Positions 16,401 through 25,458 of a stretch of 64,000 bases of DNA are shown here, piece by piece (the stretch's first letter is position 1; the number at the start of each line of letters is the position of its first letter). The position numbers and the translations under genes are program-made. This DNA is from Amycolatopsis regifaucium. Its GTDB lineage: Bacteria; Actinomycetota; Actinomycetes; Mycobacteriales; Pseudonocardiaceae. The stretch is from contig NZ_LQCI01000009.1 of assembly GCF_001613935.1 (NCBI RefSeq), forward strand, positions 1 to 64,000, in the 5' to 3' direction. The notes below the pieces were generated by a model. The model was not told the origin of the DNA and did no database searches. It was given only the letters and a program-made list of their open reading frames with translations.

Positions 16401-19400
16401 TCAGACCGTCCGGAACGCGGGGCACGTTTCCTTCACGAGGTTACCGGTGGGGATGTTCTCGATCTTGGCGAAGCACTTCGCGCCATTGGAAGCGATCGCC
16501 TCGATGAAGATCCACCGCGGCATCGCCGCTGTGGCGCTCGGGTACTGCACGTGTACCTCGTAGATCACCGAGACATCCCGGTTGGGATGCCGGTTCAGCA
16601 TGTCCCCCACCGCGTTCTCCACCACCTTGACGTCCGAGAGGTTGACCGTCCGCCACTGGGTGACGATGTTGTCCACCAACATGGAACCATGCAGCCTCGC
16701 CGCGACCAGGTGCCCCTTCTGCACCGGCGTACCGTTCAGGGTGCGCGGGGGTTCAGGATGCCCGACCGGAGCCTGCGGATCTCCTGATCGCCCTGTCGTC
16801 TGGTTCGCGCAGACGATGCCACCGGTCGCCCGCTTGGCGGCTTTGCCGAGCCAGGTGAAGTCCTCCATGGGGTAGTTGAACGAAATGTTGGCCGGGATCA
16901 CGCTCTTGAAGCAGCCTTCGACTTCCCGCTGCCGCGCGATGGTGCTGAGCTTCTCTCCCGGTTGCGGATTGACCGCGGGCTGGTTCTTGTGTTCGTCCTC
17001 CATTTTCTTGCGCAGCGCTTCCCTGTCGACGACCTCGCACGCGGGCGGGGCGGCGGCCGCGGCGGCGAGGCCCGGCTTCTTGCATCCCTTGAGCTGCCTG
17101 ATCAGGTCACGCAGGTTGTCGGCGATGCGACGGCCGAGCATCTTCACGTCCTTGAAGGTGCGGATGCCCTTCACGATCCGCACGGTGGCACCGACCGCGT
17201 CCGGGATCTTCCGCAGCACCGACGCGATCTTGAGAATCGGCAACGCGTTGATGGCGGTCATCACGCAGGAGATGAAGTCGCCTTCCATGAAGCACCGTTT
17301 CGCGTCGGTGTAGCCGATCAGGTCGAGAATGACCTGACCGCCCTCGTCGACGATCAGTCCCATCAGGTCCCTGTTCGCGTCGGCGCGGGCACGGTTGTAC
17401 TCGTCGACGCCCGCCTGACCCTTTTCCGCGCGCAGCAGTTCTTCTTCCTCCTGCGTCAGCGCGGGAACCTCGCTGTCGTCGGTGATGGCCTGTTCGGCCT
17501 CCGCGCGCTCCCGTGCCTCTTCCTCCTGCCGGAGCTGCTCCTGCATTTCGGCCAGCTGGTCCTGGATCGCCTTGGCGTCCGCCTCGGCGTTCGCCGCCCG
17601 GTCCTCCACGTTCTTCGCGTACTTCTCGGCGTTGGTGGCCGCGGAATCGGCGTCACGAGCGTGATCCGCGGCCCGGTTCGCCGACGTGCGTGCCGCGTCG
17701 GCGTCACGCTGGGCCTGCGCCGCCGCCTGCTGGGCCGCGGCGGCGGCTTGCTGTGCCCGGTCGGCCGCGGCGACGGCTTCGTTCGCCGCGCGAGTGGCGT
17801 CGTCGGCGGCCTTCCGAGCCGCCGCCGCGTCCGCCGCCGCCTTGTCCGCCGCCCGGCCTGCCAGAGCCGCGTCCGCCGCGGCCTGGTCGGCAGCCGCGCG
17901 TGCGGCCTTGGCGTCGGCCTGCGCGTCGGCGTCGACGACGTCGGCCTCGGCCGACGCCTTCCTGGCGGCAGCGGCGGACACGGCCGCCTCCGCCGCGGAC
18001 TGCTGGGCGGCCGCCGCGGAGCGTGCCGCGTCGGCCGCCGAACCGGCTGCCGCGGCCGCTGCCTCGAACGCGGGCCTCACCTCGAGCCCGGCGTTCCTGG
18101 CCGCCTGGGCCGCGCGATCCGCCTGAGCCGCCGCGTCGGTCGCGGCGGCCTGCGCGGCCCGCACCTGGGTGTCACCGACGTCCTTCGCCCGGTTGGCCAC
18201 CATCAGCACGAAGTCGGCGTCGAGGTCATCTCCGGTGAAGGGGCTGACCAGGTTGATCGCCTGGTCGGCGGGAGCGGCGATCCCGGACCCCGACAACCCC
18301 GCGGCGACGGCCGCGCGGGTGGCGATGCCGGCCTGGGTCGCGGCGGTCGCGGCCTCCGCCGCGGCCGCGTTGGCCTCTTCTTGGGTGCGGTGCGCGGAGC
18401 CGAGTGCGCGCTCCGACTCCACCGCCGCCTGTTGCGCCAGATTCGCCGCGTTACGGGCGTTCTCGGCGGCACGCGATTCTGCCGCCGTCGCCTCTTCCGC
18501 CGCCGCGCGCGCCTTCAGCGCCTCCGCGTGAACCGCGGCGGCTTCGCGCTCGGCGCGTGCCGCCGCCTCGTCGGCCCGTGCGGCCGCTGCCTGCGCTTCG
18601 TCCGCGGCCGCACGTGACTTCTCCGCCGCTACCTCGGCTTCCCGCGCCGCCGCACGAGCCTGCGACGCCGCGGCCAGCGCTCGATCCGCGTGCGCGCGCG
18701 ACCGGCCGGCGGCCGCCTGTGAGTCCGTCGCCGCCGCACGCGCTGTCGCCGCGGCCTGCCCGGCTTGGGTGGCGAGGCCATCCGCTGACTGTGCGGCGTC
18801 CCTGGCCGTGTTCGCCTCGGTCCGAGCCTGTGTCGCCGCGGCACGCACCTTCTGCTTGTCCTCTTGGAGGACCTCCGACGCGCTCTCGGCTCGTGCGGCC
18901 AGCTGTTCGAGTGCCTGTGCCTTCTTCGCCGTCGTCTCGGCCGACTGCCGCAGCCTGGCGGCGTCTTCCCTGGCCTGGTGGGCCTTGCTCTCCTCGATAC
19001 CGGCGTTGTGGTCGATGTCGGCCGCGACCTGTTCGAGTCGCCGCGCCTCCTTGGCGGCGTCGCCGGCGATCTGCTCCTGTCCCTGCGCGGCGACGCGCTT
19101 CTCGGAAGCTATCCGCTGCTGCGCTTCGGCCTCCTGCCGTTTCTGCTGGGCGATGCCCGCCTCACGCTTGGCCTTGTCGCGCTCGCTCGCGGCTTCCTGC
19201 TGCTTCGCCTCGGCCTCCTGCCTCTTGCGCGCGGCCTGGTCACGCCACTGCTCGGCTTCCTGCCGCTTGGCGCCGGCCAGGTCACGTTCGCGTTCAGCGT
19301 CCGTCCGCGCCTGCTTGACCTTCGCGGCGTGCGCTCTGGCGTTCTGCAGCGCGGTTTCCGCGTCGGTCTTCGCCTGCTGTGCCTGTGCCGCCGCCTGAGC

Positions 19401-20771
19401 TGCCGCCGCGGCCTGCTCACGAGCCGCCTGAGCCAACCGCTCCGCCGCGGCGGCGTGGGACTGGGCGTTTTCGCGCCAGCGCCGGGCGTTCTCTTCCCGA
19501 GCCTCGGCCTTCTCCGCGGCGTCGGTGGCCGCGGCGTCGGCGGAGATCGCGTCGATCGCGTGCGCCGCGGTTTCGGCGGCCTGTTTAGCGGCGCTCGCCG
19601 CGGCGGCCATGCCCTGGACCACCTTCGCCCACTGCGTGCCGTGCGGCATCTGGTTCTGCACCAGGATGTCCACTTGAGCACTCGCCAGCGCGGCGGCGGA
19701 CTGGGCCTGCTGCGCGTCGGTCCGCGCGTCACGGACGAAGCGGGCCACCTCGTCCTTCGCCCGCTGATACAGCTCGGGATGATAGGTGTGCCCGGCCTGG
19801 TCGGCGGCCAGCGTTCGCGCCGCTTCCCGTGACGCGTTCGCCGCCAGCGTCATGTCGTTGGCGGTCCGCTCCAGCGACCGGACCCCGTCGGCGTGTGCGG
19901 CCAACAACTGTTGGCGCGCTCGCATGACCCGCGCGATCCGCTGTGCCAGTTCCGAGTTCGCTTCGGCTTCCTTGCGCTGCTTCTCCAGTTCGGAGAGCTG
20001 ACGCTCTCGGGCATCCGCGTCGCGCTTGGCCGCGGCCAAGTACCCGGTCTTGAGGTATTCCTCGATCGCGGCGTCACCCTGGGCCAGCGCCGCCTTGGCG
20101 GCCGCGGAGACCTCCGGCGTCCCCCGGTCCGCGGCGACCTGCACATGCGCCCGCCGCCGGTCACGGAGCTCCTTCTCGTAGGCACCGGCCCGGCGGTCCT
20201 GCTCCGCGGCGATGTCCCGCCCGAAGGCCAGGAAGTTCACGCGGTCGTAGGCGTTGCCTCGCAGCGCACGGTCGACGGCGGCGTTGAAGGCCGGGCCACC
20301 GGTACCCACCAGCGACTCGATCACCTTGCGGTTGCGGTTGTCCGCCTCTTCCTTACGCTGTTTCGCCCGCGTTTTGGCTTCCTGATGCCCGTGATCGAAG
20401 AACGCCGAGATGGCCGCGTCGTCCCCGGCTTCGGCCTTCTTCCTGGCCTCCCGGGCCGCCACCCGGACTTCGTCGTCCTCGTCCAGTGCGGCGATGTCGG
20501 CGAGCAGATCCAGCTGCAGCTGCCGCAGAAGCGCTTCCTCTTCCGGATCGGTTGCCGCCGCTGCCGCCGGACCGGGCGGCGCCGTCGAGGCCGGTGGCTG
20601 AGCGGGTGCCTGCCCGGTGGCCGCGACCGCCGGGACCGCGGGCGCGGCCGAGGCGATCTCCAACCCCGCACCCGAGACGACCAACGCCGTGGACACGGTC
20701 AGCACGACCGCGCCACGACACCATCTCGAGGCCAGCGGCCCCCGTCTCACACGTCGCGTCTTCCTCTTCAT
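16401..20771 (-). CDS. Secreted polymorphic toxin: ALF repeats, Ala-rich coiled coil, C-terminal nuclease (1456 aa)
   Basis: The ATG at 20771 has GGGGAG upstream and begins a long basic signal peptide (MKRKTRRVRRG...ASAAPAVPA). Residues ~75-250 contain Ala-Leu-Phe type repeats (ALRGNAYDRVNFLAFG, ALAQGDAAIEEYLKTGYLAA). Next come about 850 residues of Ala/Arg/Glu/Gln-rich heptads, a predicted coiled coil. A pretoxin-like hydrophobic segment follows (LIGYTDAKRCFMEGDFISCV, near residue 1150). The last ~187 residues resemble DNA/RNA non-specific endonucleases of the Endonuclea_NS_2 type: VQKGHLVAARLHGS (His ~1354), NIVTQWRTVN, VVENAV, and VSVIYEVHVQYP. A SUKH immunity gene follows directly. Expected role: exported nuclease used against competitors. 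Which domain cleavage or uptake route operates is unknown. Confidence 0.85.
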   Translation of the reverse strand: MKRKTRRVRRGPLASRWCRGAVVLTVSTALVVSGAGLEIASAAPAVPAVAATGQAPAQPPASTAPPGPAAAAATDPEEEALLRQLQLDLLADIAALDEDDEVRVAAREARKKAEAGDDAAISAFFDHGHQEAKTRAKQRKEEADNRNRKVIESLVGTGGPAFNAAVDRALRGNAYDRVNFLAFGRDIAAEQDRRAGAYEKELRDRRRAHVQVAADRGTPEVSAAAKAALAQGDAAIEEYLKTGYLAAAKRDADARERQLSELEKQRKEAEANSELAQRIARVMRARQQLLAAHADGVRSLERTANDMTLAANASREAARTLAADQAGHTYHPELYQRAKDEVARFVRDARTDAQQAQSAAALASAQVDILVQNQMPHGTQWAKVVQGMAAAASAAKQAAETAAHAIDAISADAAATDAAEKAEAREENARRWRENAQSHAAAAERLAQAAREQAAAAAQAAAQAQQAKTDAETALQNARAHAAKVKQARTDAERERDLAGAKRQEAEQWRDQAARKRQEAEAKQQEAASERDKAKREAGIAQQKRQEAEAQQRIASEKRVAAQGQEQIAGDAAKEARRLEQVAADIDHNAGIEESKAHQAREDAARLRQSAETTAKKAQALEQLAARAESASEVLQEDKQKVRAAATQARTEANTARDAAQSADGLATQAGQAAATARAAATDSQAAAGRSRAHADRALAAASQARAAAREAEVAAEKSRAAADEAQAAAARADEAAARAEREAAAVHAEALKARAAAEEATAAESRAAENARNAANLAQQAAVESERALGSAHRTQEEANAAAAEAATAATQAGIATRAAVAAGLSGSGIAAPADQAINLVSPFTGDDLDADFVLMVANRAKDVGDTQVRAAQAAATDAAAQADRAAQAARNAGLEVRPAFEAAAAAAGSAADAARSAAAAQQSAAEAAVSAAAARKASAEADVVDADAQADAKAARAAADQAAADAALAGRAADKAAADAAAARKAADDATRAANEAVAAADRAQQAAAAAQQAAAQAQRDADAARTSANRAADHARDADSAATNAEKYAKNVEDRAANAEADAKAIQDQLAEMQEQLRQEEEARERAEAEQAITDDSEVPALTQEEEELLRAEKGQAGVDEYNRARADANRDLMGLIVDEGGQVILDLIGYTDAKRCFMEGDFISCVMTAINALPILKIASVLRKIPDAVGATVRIVKGIRTFKDVKMLGRRIADNLRDLIRQLKGCKKPGLAAAAAAPPACEVVDREALRKKMEDEHKNQPAVNPQPGEKLSTIARQREVEGCFKSVIPANISFNYPMEDFTWLGKAAKRATGGIVCANQTTGRSGDPQAPVGHPEPPRTLNGTPVQKGHLVAARLHGSMLVDNIVTQWRTVNLSDVKVVENAVGDMLNRHPNRDVSVIYEVHVQYPSATAAMPRWIFIEAIASNGAKCFAKIENIPTGNLVKETCPAFRTV

Positions 20772-21011
20772 GGCACACCACTCCCCAGTAGTCGAAACCC
20801 AGTAGTCGAAAGGTCGTGAAATCGGCGAAATCGCGCACCGGAAGAACATGGAAACAATTTCCGGGCACCGGTGTAAGCGGGACGAGCGTCCGCACACGCC
20901 AGCTCGTCCCGCTTATCGGAAATAATCTGATTCGCGGTTGATGTTGAATATCTGAACGTCTTCAATCAACGCTGAAGACGAAATTCGCCAACCAGTGAAA
21001 AGTTGTCCGCC

Positions 21012-22079
21012 TCAGCCTGCGGGAGACATTTGGTCCCGATGCTCTTTCGCATGCCTTTCGACACTCGCCCAGTACTGGGTCTGCCCATCCGCGAAAGTGC
21101 CGTCGGCGGCCCAGTTGCCCCGGTTCTTGTCCGCCTTCGCGGCGATCATCGCCCAGACCGGGTCGACACTGGCGTTGGCCCGCTCGATCACCGTGCGCCA
21201 GTACCGCGCCTGCTCGGCGCAGGCCAGCGCCTCGCTCTCCCAGACCGCACGGGCCTCGTCGGCCTTCTCCCTGGTGGTGGCCCACGCTCGGGCCGCGACG
21301 GCCCGCGCCTGTTCCGCCGCCGCGCCTTCGGCCGCGAGCGCCTCGCGCTCGGCTTCCTCGGCATCGGCGATCAGTTGCGGGATCAGGGCGTAGAAGCGGA
21401 CCCCGGCCTCCTGGGTACGGATCCGGAAGATCTCGATGTCCGTGGCGGACGCCGCCATCCACTCGGAGGCGAAGAACGCCCGAAGGTGGCTGTCCGTGCC
21501 TCCTGCGCGCAACGCGTACTGGGCGGCAAGACGCACCTGCTCACCCGGATCGAACTCCGCCAGCAAGCGCACGAAGGCCCGATCTTCTTCGAGGATTTGC
21601 TGTTTGTGCTGCTCATCGGCCTCGCGGGCGGCGTCGTCGAGCGCTTTCGCCGCGGCGAACCCGGTTCGGAAAAACTGCTCCTGCTGAGCGGAACTGCCCT
21701 TGTACGCGGCCGTGGCCTCGGCGTGCACGTTCGGCGAGTACTGCGCGCTGTAGTTGTTCATGACCCGGCGCGCGAACTCCTTGTTGCGCGCGTTGTAGTC
21801 CTCGGCGCGCTTCCTGGCCGCGGAGAACCCGCTCCGGACGAACTCCCGCAGGGCCGGCTCGCCCTCGCTCGACCGGAGTGCCTGCCACGCCGCCACCCGG
21901 ACCAGGTCCTCCGAGTGGTACAGGGCGTTCTGCCGCACGATCGGATAGTAAATCGAATTCTCGATACCCGGGACATTCAAACTTTTGGCCGTTACCGTTA
22001 CTCCATTCGCCGTAGCGACATTGGCGACCATGCCGATGATCGACAGCATGAGGGCGCCGATCATTACACGAAGTCTCAT
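21012..22079 (-). CDS. Secreted ALF-repeat protein (355 aa)
   Basis: After a signal peptide (MRLRVMIGALMLSIIGMVANVATA) come at least four Ala-Leu-Phe repeats: VRVAAWQALRSSEGEPALRE, EATAAYKGSSAQQEQFFRTG, VRLAAQYALRAGGTDSHLRA and flanking copies. An Ala/Glu-rich helical segment (~260-320) and a short C-terminal piece (WAMIAAKADKNRGNWAADG) follow, with no recognised toxin domain. The frame is open to 22148, but the ATG at 22079 starts the signal peptide. It lies 240 bp upstream of the large toxin gene on the same strand and is divergent from the lectin-bearing ALF protein, so the three look like one secreted set. ALF repeats are widespread in streptomycete secreted and toxin proteins; function unknown. 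Confidence 0.75.
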   Translation of the reverse strand: MRLRVMIGALMLSIIGMVANVATANGVTVTAKSLNVPGIENSIYYPIVRQNALYHSEDLVRVAAWQALRSSEGEPALREFVRSGFSAARKRAEDYNARNKEFARRVMNNYSAQYSPNVHAEATAAYKGSSAQQEQFFRTGFAAAKALDDAAREADEQHKQQILEEDRAFVRLLAEFDPGEQVRLAAQYALRAGGTDSHLRAFFASEWMAASATDIEIFRIRTQEAGVRFYALIPQLIADAEEAEREALAAEGAAAEQARAVAARAWATTREKADEARAVWESEALACAEQARYWRTVIERANASVDPVWAMIAAKADKNRGNWAADGTFADGQTQYWASVERHAKEHRDQMSPAG

Positions 22080-22273
22080 CCCCAGAACCCCAGACCCCAG
22101 AAATGCGCGCCTGCGCGCGCAGAAGACGACTATGACACATAACCACAACCCTCGTAAAGGGCGTGATCCACGTCACAGTCGTGGTCCTTTTCTGTCGCGA
22201 CCTGATCTCCTATTCGCACGCGCGATGGAGACCGAATTCCGGCCTCGCGTGCGTTATTCAGGGAGAGGATGTC

Positions 22274-25200
22274 TTGAACGGATACTGGGGTCCCTCCGGC
22301 GTGCCATCGGCACGGCGAAGAGGGGTTTTCAAAAGATTGATCGTCGCCACCGCGATCGTCGCGTCGGCGGCCAATGTCGCGATGCCCACCATGGCCGTCG
22401 CCGCGCCGCAGTCGGCGCCATCGGCCGCGGCGCAGTCCACGGATATCGACAAGGGCAACGCCGCCGCCGTGCTGAAGATCGTCGCCGGGCCCGATCTGCT
22501 GATCCTCAGCGACCGGGGCTTCGTCGCCGCGATGTACTACGCGGCCGACGACATCGACAAGCAGCACCCCCTCGAACCGGAGCACCAGAAGCTCAAGGAA
22601 ACGGCCATCGCCGCCCTCGCCGCCGACGGTGAGGCAGCGTCCACCCAGTGGATCAAGGTCGGGATCCACGACGCGCACCGGGAAGACGAGAAGATCGTCA
22701 CCGAGCGACGGCAGCAGCAGGAACAGGAACGCGCCGCCAAGGCGCTGGCCGCCTCGACCTTGAGCATCCCGGTCGACAACACCGTCCTGGCGAAGTCGGT
22801 CTTCGACTTCATCGTCCACCTGGACCTCAACGCCGACGGTTACAAGGACATGGCGGTCAAAGAGGCCGCCCGCGCCGCGCTGCGGGGTACCGCGGACGAC
22901 CAGTGGCGCTTCTTGACCGTCGGGCTCTTCGTCGAGCACAAGAAAGACGTGGATCGGGTGATCCAGGACGACGCCACCAAGGACGAAGCGGCCAAGGCCG
23001 CCGAACGGGCCAAAGCCGCCAAGGCGAACGCCGTGTCGCACACGCTGGGGTCGGTGCCCCAGACCCGGCTGGAGTACCTGATCAACCTGAAGGACCGGGA
23101 CTTCGTCGTCGAAATCTGGAAGGCCGTGCCCCGTGACACCGAGGTGCACGGCGCCGCCGAAGACGCCGTCGGCAGCCTCGACCCGGCCGACTGGACCTTC
23201 TTCATCAACCAGGGCGCCGAGGAGGCGCACCTGCGCGACATCGTGAACGAGCTGAACAAACGCGATCAGGAGTACATCCGCCAGATCACCGAACTGCGCA
23301 CCCGCGCGGCGAACCAGCTGATCCGGCCCGCGCTCGTCGCGGCGGCCGACGCGGCCCTCGCCGCCAAGCGCAGCGACCGCGAGAAGTTCCTGCGGTCCGG
23401 CCAGTACGAGAACCTGGTCCAGGCACTGCGCGTCGACGCCTACAGCGGCATCGACGTCTACCTCACCGACCGCAACGGTGACGTCGTCCTCGAACAGTGG
23501 CAGCCGGGCAACCGGCCGGAAGCACAGTGGAGGATCGAGCCCGGCTTGAGCAATCCCGAGTGCTTCTCGTTCCAGTCGGTCAGCCGCCCGAACCACTACC
23601 TGCGCTGGCGGTCGGGGTCGTCCTCGGCGGCCAACGCGGCTGTCATCCCCCCGCAGTCCCAGCGCGTGTCGGCCTACGTCGACCCGAGCGACGGCTCGAA
23701 CGCGTTCAAGGGCGACGCGACCTGGTGCGTGCGCGGTGACGCGGCCAGCGTCGCCATCCGTCCCTCGCGCAGTTCGAGCAAGTACCTGTTCGTGACCGGT
23801 GCCATCGACGACAACTTCTACGCTACCCCGCCGAAGTGGCACGCCGAAGCGCCTCAGGCACCGCATCCGATCGACCGGCGTTATGCCGCGGAGAAGCCGC
23901 TGCGCGACAAGCTCGGCAAGCCCGTCGGTGACTTCGTTCCCGGAGGGACCGCCAACGGGGTCACCTTGGGCCACCGGGTGTACGACAACGGCAGGCTCTA
24001 CCTCACCGCGGGCAATGACGAGACCAACCAGCGCATCGCGGTGCAGGTGGTCTACAACGGACCGATCCTCGACAAGCTCCTCGCACTGGGTGGCCCGGCC
24101 GGGGTCGGCGGCGCGATGACCGACCAGGTGCCTGCCAAGGACGGCAACGGCCAGGTGCTCCGGGTCGTCAAACCCACGATGGGCGGGCAGAACCTCCACA
24201 TCGTCTGGAGCGCGTCGACCGGTGCCCACATCGTCTTCGGCATGATCGGCGAGATCTGGGCGGCGTCGGGTGGTGAAACGGGCCCCTACGGCTACCCGCT
24301 CGCCGACGAGGCCACGGTCAGTGGCACGAACGTCCGCCACAGCCGGTTCGCCACCGGGACCATCTACTACGTGCCCGGTTCCGCGATCCGTCAGGTCAAG
24401 GGCGAGATCCATCGGAAGTTCGCCGCCATGGGCTTCGAGGCGGGGATGGGCTATCCCGCCGCGGACGCCGGTACCTTCGGACCGGACGGCAGTCCCATGC
24501 AGCGCTTCACCGCGGGCTCGATCTACCTCACGCGCAACGGGACCGTCGCGATCAACGGGGACATCCACCGGAAGTTCGCCGAGTACGGCTACGAAACCGG
24601 TGCCCTCGGATACCCGACGGGCGACATCCGGACCACTTCGGACGGGGTGGGGAAGGTGGCGGACTTCTCGATCGGATCCAGCTCGATCTACTGGCATCCG
24701 AGCACCGGTGCCCGGATGGTCTTCGGGAACATCAGCCTGAAGTACAAGACGATGGGCGCGGAGCGGTCGTACCTCGGCTATCCGAAGTCGGATGAGACCG
24801 GCCTGCCGTTGGGCAAGCGCAGCGTGTTCCAGAACGGCCGGATCGACTGGAGCAGCGAGAACGGCGGCACCACCGCCTACCGCGTCGCCGCCGTGCCGCA
24901 CAACACGGTCGAGCTCAAGGGGGCCAAGTCGGGTCGCTGCATCCAGACGGCGGGGCTCATCGGGGAAGGCGCGCTCAACGACCTCGCCGGCATGGAACTG
25001 TGGGACTGTGTCGGTGGCGTCAAGCAGCTGTGGGACGTGACCCACCTCGGCAACAACGTCTACGCGTTGAAGAACCGCCATTCGGGCAAGTGCCTGGATC
25101 TGCGCTACGGCGAGCTGCACAACGGAAACCCGATCGTCCAGTACCAGTGCCACTACGGGACGACGCAGCAGTGGGAGTTCACCACGACCGCGGACGGTTC

Positions 25201-25333
25201 GGTCGCCTTGCGCACCGTGCATTCGGCGAAGATCGTCGAAGCCGCCGGTGCGCAGGACCCCAACGCCACCGGCGTGGTCCAGCAGGTGGACAGCGGGCAG
25301 TCACACCAGCGGTGGACCGTCAACCCCCGCTGA
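22274..25333 (+). CDS. Secreted ALF-repeat protein with AbfB-like, LGFP-repeat and ricin-B-lectin modules (1019 aa)
   Basis: A TTG at 22274 behind GGGAGAGG gives a signal peptide (RRRGVFKRLIVATAIVASAA). Order of modules: ALF repeats (~40-400; examples EAARAALRGTADDQWRFLTV, DAVGSLDPADWTFFINQGAE), a beta-trefoil resembling the arabinofuranosidase B sugar-binding domain (FQSVSRPNHYLRWRSG), four to five LGFP repeats (GETGPYGYPLADE, FEAGMGYPAADAG, YETGALGYPTGD, RSYLGYPKSDE), and a C-terminal ricin-type lectin with QxW motifs (KQLWDVTH, QQWEF, HQRW). LGFP modules are thought to bind mycolyl-arabinogalactan or peptidoglycan surfaces. Together they suggest a protein that binds cell walls or polysaccharides. 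No enzymatic or toxic domain is visible. Confidence 0.82.
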   Translation: MNGYWGPSGVPSARRRGVFKRLIVATAIVASAANVAMPTMAVAAPQSAPSAAAQSTDIDKGNAAAVLKIVAGPDLLILSDRGFVAAMYYAADDIDKQHPLEPEHQKLKETAIAALAADGEAASTQWIKVGIHDAHREDEKIVTERRQQQEQERAAKALAASTLSIPVDNTVLAKSVFDFIVHLDLNADGYKDMAVKEAARAALRGTADDQWRFLTVGLFVEHKKDVDRVIQDDATKDEAAKAAERAKAAKANAVSHTLGSVPQTRLEYLINLKDRDFVVEIWKAVPRDTEVHGAAEDAVGSLDPADWTFFINQGAEEAHLRDIVNELNKRDQEYIRQITELRTRAANQLIRPALVAAADAALAAKRSDREKFLRSGQYENLVQALRVDAYSGIDVYLTDRNGDVVLEQWQPGNRPEAQWRIEPGLSNPECFSFQSVSRPNHYLRWRSGSSSAANAAVIPPQSQRVSAYVDPSDGSNAFKGDATWCVRGDAASVAIRPSRSSSKYLFVTGAIDDNFYATPPKWHAEAPQAPHPIDRRYAAEKPLRDKLGKPVGDFVPGGTANGVTLGHRVYDNGRLYLTAGNDETNQRIAVQVVYNGPILDKLLALGGPAGVGGAMTDQVPAKDGNGQVLRVVKPTMGGQNLHIVWSASTGAHIVFGMIGEIWAASGGETGPYGYPLADEATVSGTNVRHSRFATGTIYYVPGSAIRQVKGEIHRKFAAMGFEAGMGYPAADAGTFGPDGSPMQRFTAGSIYLTRNGTVAINGDIHRKFAEYGYETGALGYPTGDIRTTSDGVGKVADFSIGSSSIYWHPSTGARMVFGNISLKYKTMGAERSYLGYPKSDETGLPLGKRSVFQNGRIDWSSENGGTTAYRVAAVPHNTVELKGAKSGRCIQTAGLIGEGALNDLAGMELWDCVGGVKQLWDVTHLGNNVYALKNRHSGKCLDLRYGELHNGNPIVQYQCHYGTTQQWEFTTTADGSVALRTVHSAKIVEAAGAQDPNATGVVQQVDSGQSHQRWTVNPR

Positions 25334-25371
25334 TCGAACACCGCGGCCATCGCGCGTGGCCTGCGGCCTGA

Positions 25372-25428
25372 AGTACATGATGGCCCCCTTCCTTGCGCCT
25401 GGCGCAAGGAAGGGGGCCATCATGTACT
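25372..25428. repeat. 57-bp perfect palindrome (AGTACATGATGG family)
   Basis: Two 28-base arms (left arm begins AGTACATGATGGCCCC, ends TTGCGCC) flank one T. It sits between the convergent stops of the lectin protein and the beta-propeller protein. A second copy is at 50505-50563, with a CTA loop in place of CTG around the centre. It is likely a dispersed terminator-like element. Confidence 0.88.
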
Positions 25429-25458
25429 GGGGGAGGCTCGAGGCGAAAGCGTCTGAGC

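Noticed and set aside
16962..18617. Plus-strand open frame of 551 codons opposite the toxin coiled coil
   Set aside because: Low-complexity Arg/Gly/Leu product caused by the Ala-rich codons of the sense gene; no start signal or family.
22130..25222. Minus-strand open frame of about 1030 codons antisense to the lectin-bearing ALF protein
   Set aside because: It mirrors the third-position GC bias of the real gene, has Val/Arg/Asp-rich sequence with no domains, and the sense strand shows clear ALF, LGFP and lectin modules.
25372..25428. Phage attachment site
   Set aside because: The palindrome recurs between other genes, no integrase is adjacent and no tRNA is nearby.
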